Assembly (NCBI GenBank): GCA_028023455.1 | Contig: JAQFVV010012394.1 | Span: 19,488,353-19,552,352 of the forward strand | DNA: 64,000 nt | From: Epiperipatus broadwayi | Taxonomy: Eukaryota > Onychophora > Udeonychophora > Euonychophora > Peripatidae | Direction of reading: 5' to 3' | Shown here: in pieces, positions 58,488-64,000 of the stretch | Numbering within the stretch: position 1 is the stretch's first letter | Layout: every line of letters begins with the position of its first letter | Notes under the pieces: generated by a model | The model's input: the letters and a program-made list of their open reading frames with translations, nothing else | What the model was told of the DNA's origin: nothing | Databases searched by the model: none | Translations under genes and position numbers: made by a program

Positions 58488-61400
58488 AATATAGTAGCTA
58501 CTATCTTTGAATCAAATGAGAATTGTTTAAATAATAGATTGATTGAAATTACCGTGAAAAGTTTTCCAAAAGATCTGGTTTACATAACTAATAACTTTGA
58601 ATTTTTTATAATTTTTATTTGCTGTAATGATAGTATACCTAATCTAAAAATCAGCTAATATGGTGTAAAAAAAATTAGGTGCAGTAGAATTTATGTGAAA
58701 ACTAATTTTAAAATAAATGAAGTGGGGGGGGGGGGTGAGCAAAAAAAGTTTTAGGTTGAATTTTAGAATATAATTTGTATATAGATAAACATTAAAATTA
58801 AACTTACTCTGTTAAGTCATGCCTGAGAAGTTATTTTAGAGATTGGACTCTGACCAGAAAGATCAAATAGCTTGCATATAGAATGTTAAGAAAAATGTAA
58901 TAGTTAAAAGTAATGATTCCAGAAGTGTAGAGATTTATTCATTTATGAAGCAGATGAATGTAATTTCATGGGTTGTTCTGATAGTTTAGATTTTCCTTTT
59001 TAATTAAATTAATAATATTAATTTTAGGCTTTACTTATGATTAAAAATCACATGACAGCTCAATCAGCCTATGTGTAATTGAATATGAGATAACCCTAGA
59101 TGAACTTATTTTAAACCTACTATTTAAATTCATAATTAATTTAAACATTTGCTAGAATTATTAGTAGCATATTTATAAATACAAAAAAGGGTGTTGCATT
59201 TCACTTCTGTAATTAAATCAGTTTAAAATATATATGTAATCAAATAAATTGCAATATATTATTATTTTAATTTTGAAGTTGTGTATATTCCTTATTTATT
59301 TATAATTAAGTTGTCTATAAAGTCATATCTCTTAATATTGTTTCAAATAACCAATTTTTTTTAATAATCAATTATCCATTTGATAATATTAATTGTAAAT
59401 ATTGTAGTAATGTAAACCTGTAGGTGTAATAACTCCTCATAAACCACTGTTGAAGATTACACAATTTTTTTTTTTAAAGTCAACACATTTGAGAGATATA
59501 TAAATAAAAGATTATTAACATTTTGAAGTTGATAAATAAATAATATGTAAGAAATATCAGAAATATGTATAGCAAAGAAAAATATAATTATAACAAGTGA
59601 TATAAATCAAAAATTATTCTAATCTGAGGGAGCATGTTAATGTTTAACAAGCTTAGTACTACAAAAATTGGAATATATTTAATTCTATTTTTGCATAGAC
59701 TTTTTTTTTGTTCATAATTTTGGATCTCTGTAATCTATAGAAAATGTATCTCCATTTTTCTATGTGAATTTTTTTTTTGTAAGGATTTTTTTGGAAACAT
59801 CTATCATGTAAATACAGAATTAGAGATATTTCATAAGTGATTAATGTTATATAGTGGTAAAAATTTGTAATTTCCATATTTCAATAATGACTAAATTAAT
59901 CTTTATTATTATTGCCATCGTCATCAAACATCAAATAACAGGATCAGTAAACTATTCAGCCACATTATTCTGAAAGTATTATGCATTGTATAAATTAAAA
60001 TGCTAATATTATTTCAGTTTCTGGCTAATTGATCACTTGTGAAAAGCAGCCTTAGAGTTATAAAAAAAGGATTATTGAAAAATATATCCTGGATATTTAT
60101 TACAGATGATACATAGAATGTTGATTAAACTTAAAAAGAATAATGTAGTATTGCTTTGAAGAAGCAATATTTTTAGAAGTATTAAGGCAATATAGATGTT
60201 GAGAATTTGGATATAATTTTTGCTATATGTAATGACATCTTTATATTTTTACGAGGATAGATAACTTTTTATATTGCTACAGGAGATGCTGATAAAAAGT
60301 GTTGTTATTTAACTTATAATTAAGTCAGCCTTATGAAATGCTTGATCTTAAGAAAGTTTTACCACAGGACAATACTATCACTAAGTTAATTGCAAATGGT
60401 ATAATGTTAAAAAGCCAGTTATTTAATGTAAAACTATATACTTTGTTTCAAATGAATGTTGAAAATTGTTTAGAGCATGCCAAATTCAACTCATCTTTAC
60501 TAATGGCAGGACAAGAGGTGTTGATGAATAATAAGTATGAAGAAGTATCCCAGATGTAATATTTAATTAAGAAATCCATTTTAATTATGATATTCATTCA
60601 TACTAATCCCAAGAGTTACAATTAACAAATAAATAATCAAATATAGCACTAGTGATATGAATCTATTTATAGGATATATTAATTTCAGAGAATTAATTGA
60701 TTTAAATAATGACTATTTAATTAAGTGAAATATCAAGAAAAGCATATAGATGGGCCATAATTGTTTAGCTTTGTTTACCTTGAGCTAAGAATATAGCTTC
60801 TGATACAATCTGAGTTTATCTGGGAATTAATTACAGAAATATGGGAGACATTATATCTTGTAATTTTTTTCTTACATATTTTTTGACAGAGTTGGGTTTT
60901 TTTTTTATTAATTTTATATATGCATTTAATTTTGTCTTTGTTTAATATAGTGCATACAAGTATTAAATAGGAGTAGAAGAATGTATTTTATAAATTTAAT
61001 TTTTATTTTATAAGAAACTAGAAAGTGATAATAAATTTTAACAAATAAACAAATAGTGGTTGATGCAATAGTTGGCTATAATATATTTGCATAATTTTAC
61101 CATCAGTTATGAATTGTAACAAACACAGTATTGCATTTATCAGATTACCTTTAAAATGAATTTGGTCATTAGATTAATATTTTGGGGGGTAAATGATTCT
61201 TTTTATATATGTGTGGATAATGTATAATTTTAAAATACTATGCATGTAAGTAAAATTTAAATTACCAAGATTGAAGACAAAATTGTAAATAATAATAGAA
61301 ATGTAAAGTTGTTCGACTTAAAATAACTTTATAAGAATAGATTTATAAAGAATTGGGGGATGAACAATTTGAGAAGATAATTTATTAGAAACAGATTAAA

Positions 61401-64000
61401 TATGTTAGTATTTTTTAAAATGATTTGGGATGGTTGAGAATGAAAAGATGGGAATGTAATAATTGGAATAGTATTTTATTAAAATCAAAAACAAATGAAT
61501 ATATTCTGCATAAATAATAGATTGTGATTAGTTTTCTATAATTTTACATTCTGACTATTAAGTTTTTATTTCTGTATATGTATTATATGATTTTGATGAA
61601 GTCAATAATTTCTTTTCATCTTAATTTTAGGTGTATTTTCATTCTTAAAAATTAAAACAAGATTTACTTGGAAAGTCATAGATATAAATGGGATTTTTTA
61701 TAAACTACCTAATTATAGATCAGACTAAAACTTTCCATGATTTTTTTTTTTAAAAAAAGGCTTTAGTGAAATGAGATATAGTCCAAGTCTTATAAAGAAT
61801 TAATTGTACAATGTGATTTGAATAAAAGCATAAAAATAAGATTGTGTACATATTGAATTATGTAGACGTTTAATAACCTTCCATTCAGTACGTCAATGCA
61901 AACAATGATTTAGATTCATTTAAATCAGAATTTGCAACTTTCATTTAAATCAGAATTTGCAACTTTCTGGACCAAGGCTATATCAGTGAGTGAGTGATTG
62001 ACTATATTTATCTTAATAAATTAATATAATTATTAAACAAGAGGTTATCAGTAATGTTTATTTTATAAATACTACTGCCAAATATAAGTACTATTTTTTG
62101 TGTGTAAAATACTAAGGTTTTATAAATTTTAGTTTCAAGATATTTTTTATAGAAATGTAATACTATGACATCTGTATAAAATTTTGGTTGTAGTATGTCA
62201 CTGCCCTCCCTTTCAAGTTCTATTTGAATATTTTTTATTATTGCACTCATTTCCATTCCAAATAAAACATGGAAAGGCCTGAGATTACATAAAAATAAAT
62301 GTCAATGCACATCACATTCATAAATATGTCATCTGTTGACTTGGTCTCTTGGAGTAAGGGAAATAAATGTATTTCAATTTTACATGCTGACATCTCCCTA
62401 TTCATAGTTTTTTTTTTTTTTTTCATGAAGTTATAAGTTTGATCATTTAGATTTAAGGTTAAATCCATCATTTGATATTATAAAATTCTGAAATAATTAC
62501 TTTTTACATCATGTAACTTTTGGACTGAAAACCAAAGTAATATGTATAGCATATCTTTTATTGATTTGTGTGCTTTTAATAAAAATTATTGAAACTCATG
62601 ATGCTTCAATTCCTGAGATAAGATCACCATTTTCAAATTTTAAGACTAGCTTATTATGTTTTGTAGTAGATTGTGTAATTCATATTATTAATTTTGTGTT
62701 TAATTCCAAGGCCTTAAATATTTCTTTGAAACAGTTACACATGTGTCTTTTTCTATGACCATTCTCTATAAATGGTTAGACTCATTAATTTTAATAGATT
62801 TTGCTTTATATTTGTAGTACATTTAGTTAATGCTTCTAGACTATTTGCTCCTGTAGTAATTCCCATTATTGGTATTAATTCAACATCAAAACTTGTCATC
62901 TAGTTTGATATAGGAGATTAATCTTTTTTTTTTTGGGAGAAAGCATCTAAAAATCTAAGTGTATATTTTTTTAATGAATTCTCCAATAGTGACGTGTTTA
63001 TGTTTTCTGCTCTTAATTTTCATACTTTATAGCTGATTTTCTAAGATTGAACACTCTCCAAATTTCTGAATTTCATCCATTCTTACTTTTTCATTTAATT
63101 TGTTGTTTCCCAGTGATTTGCTTCAGACTGTCTTTCAATTAATGTTAAATTCTTTATTTATTGCAAAATTCCATGACATTTTTTTGTGAAAAAAATTAAT
63201 TATTCATCTTCCATTGTTGGGTTCATTAAAAAAAAACTTCAGTTAAAGATAGAATTAGTATTTGTATATATTTTGTTTGAAAATTGTAGTTAAAAATATA
63301 TATTTAAAATTATATCAATTACAAAAAATAATCATCATTTTCAAAAATTATCAATTCATTAAGGGATGATGGATTTAATGCAATTTTTCCAATCCATAAT
63401 GTCACATCATTCCAGTAAATTTTCTTATTTCACCTATCATTCGCATTTTCTATAAGTTCTCTGTATAACCTTTTGTAATTTGGCAATCCACTTTAAAACT
63501 TAAATTATTGATAGATTTTAATATGTTCATCCCAACTTTATTTTATTTTCAATCAGTTCTTATTCTCAACATAAATTTCTTATTTGCTTTGCTGTGTGAT
63601 CTGCTACCTGTATAGCACTTTTTTTTTATTACATTGTCTAACTTGAATATCTAATAAATACTGGTAATATATACATATTATAACAGGATGGGATATCAAG
63701 TGGTTGTATCTGGAGTGATGGAAAATCATCGTCACTCAAAAATATCTCAAATAATGAAATTTAATAAAAAAGTATATTTAAGTAACAGATATTAAGTAAG
63801 ATATTATTAAAAATATATAAGTAAGAGATATTAATATATGATTATTTAGAGATGAATATATAAGTAAGCGATATTAATATATGATTATTTAGAGATGTTA
63901 AAGTAATGTTTAATATCACAAAAATATATAAGAAATTTTTGTATATTATCAGAGCATGAGATCTCTGATAGATTACTCTTAAGAGATTGGCTCAGTCAAT
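58488..64000. other. AT-rich intergenic DNA, no gene seen
   Basis: No recognised coding sequence or mobile element. Simple features: G12 run near 58722-58734; a 25-bp tandem duplication at 61917-61966 (TTTAAATCAGAATTTGCAAC core); a 43-bp tandem duplication at 63812-63897 (GATATTAATATATGATTATT core). Confidence 0.6.

Overview
The window is strongly AT-rich animal DNA, and almost everything recognisable in it is mobile-element debris. I found no intact protein-coding gene and no convincing host exon. The mix of Penelope-like elements (PLEs), two LINE types plus a third LINE fragment, Ty3/Gypsy, hAT, pogo/Tigger, Merlin and tRNA-like sequences suggests a metazoan, probably an invertebrate with a TE-rich, AT-rich genome such as a chelicerate or other arthropod. 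The species is not determinable by eye.

Layout. 0-5.9 kb: a repeat carrying a hammerhead ribozyme (HHR) at the very left edge, a probable solo LTR with 5-bp target duplication (1547-2238), a GIY-YIG fragment of a PLE, and an internally deleted pogo/Tigger element. 8.1-9.3 kb: a HHR-bearing repeat in inverted and tandem copies; two HHRs lie 376 bp apart in direct orientation. 9.9-17 kb: two LINEs on the minus strand, an RTE-like element with a (GAT)n-type tail and an L1/Tx1-like element. 17.2-21.1 kb: a complete but decayed hAT transposon with termini and 8-bp duplication. 21.8-22.9 kb: a second Tigger copy in opposite orientation, with a transposase C-terminus. 25-36.9 kb: mostly featureless AT-rich DNA, with a tRNA-Gly-like sequence, a palindrome carrying opposed HHRs, small tandem repeats, a TA-flanked MITE and another HHR. 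37-44.3 kb: a LINE endonuclease fragment, then a long decayed Ty3/Gypsy gag-pol on the minus strand, interrupted by a 2.07-kb insertion with 4-bp duplication. 45.2-47.7 kb: two PLE reverse transcriptase/GIY-YIG copies joined as a large palindrome. 51-58.5 kb: a tRNA-like SINE head, a HHR-containing palindrome, and two related Merlin-like elements in opposite orientation, each bounded by an 8-bp duplication and filled with minisatellite. 58.5-64 kb: no recognisable features.

The most interesting theme is a set of type I hammerhead ribozymes: five with both core strands present and three half or degraded remnants, on both strands and in several sequence families. They repeatedly occur in inverted (fold-back) repeats. 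In the 8-9 kb cluster one inverted copy begins exactly at the base that follows HHR cleavage, and the direct copies form a dimer with a predicted 376-nt monomer, the layout expected of retrozymes or PLE pseudo-LTRs. All structures were folded by eye and all family assignments come from motifs; none was checked by search.
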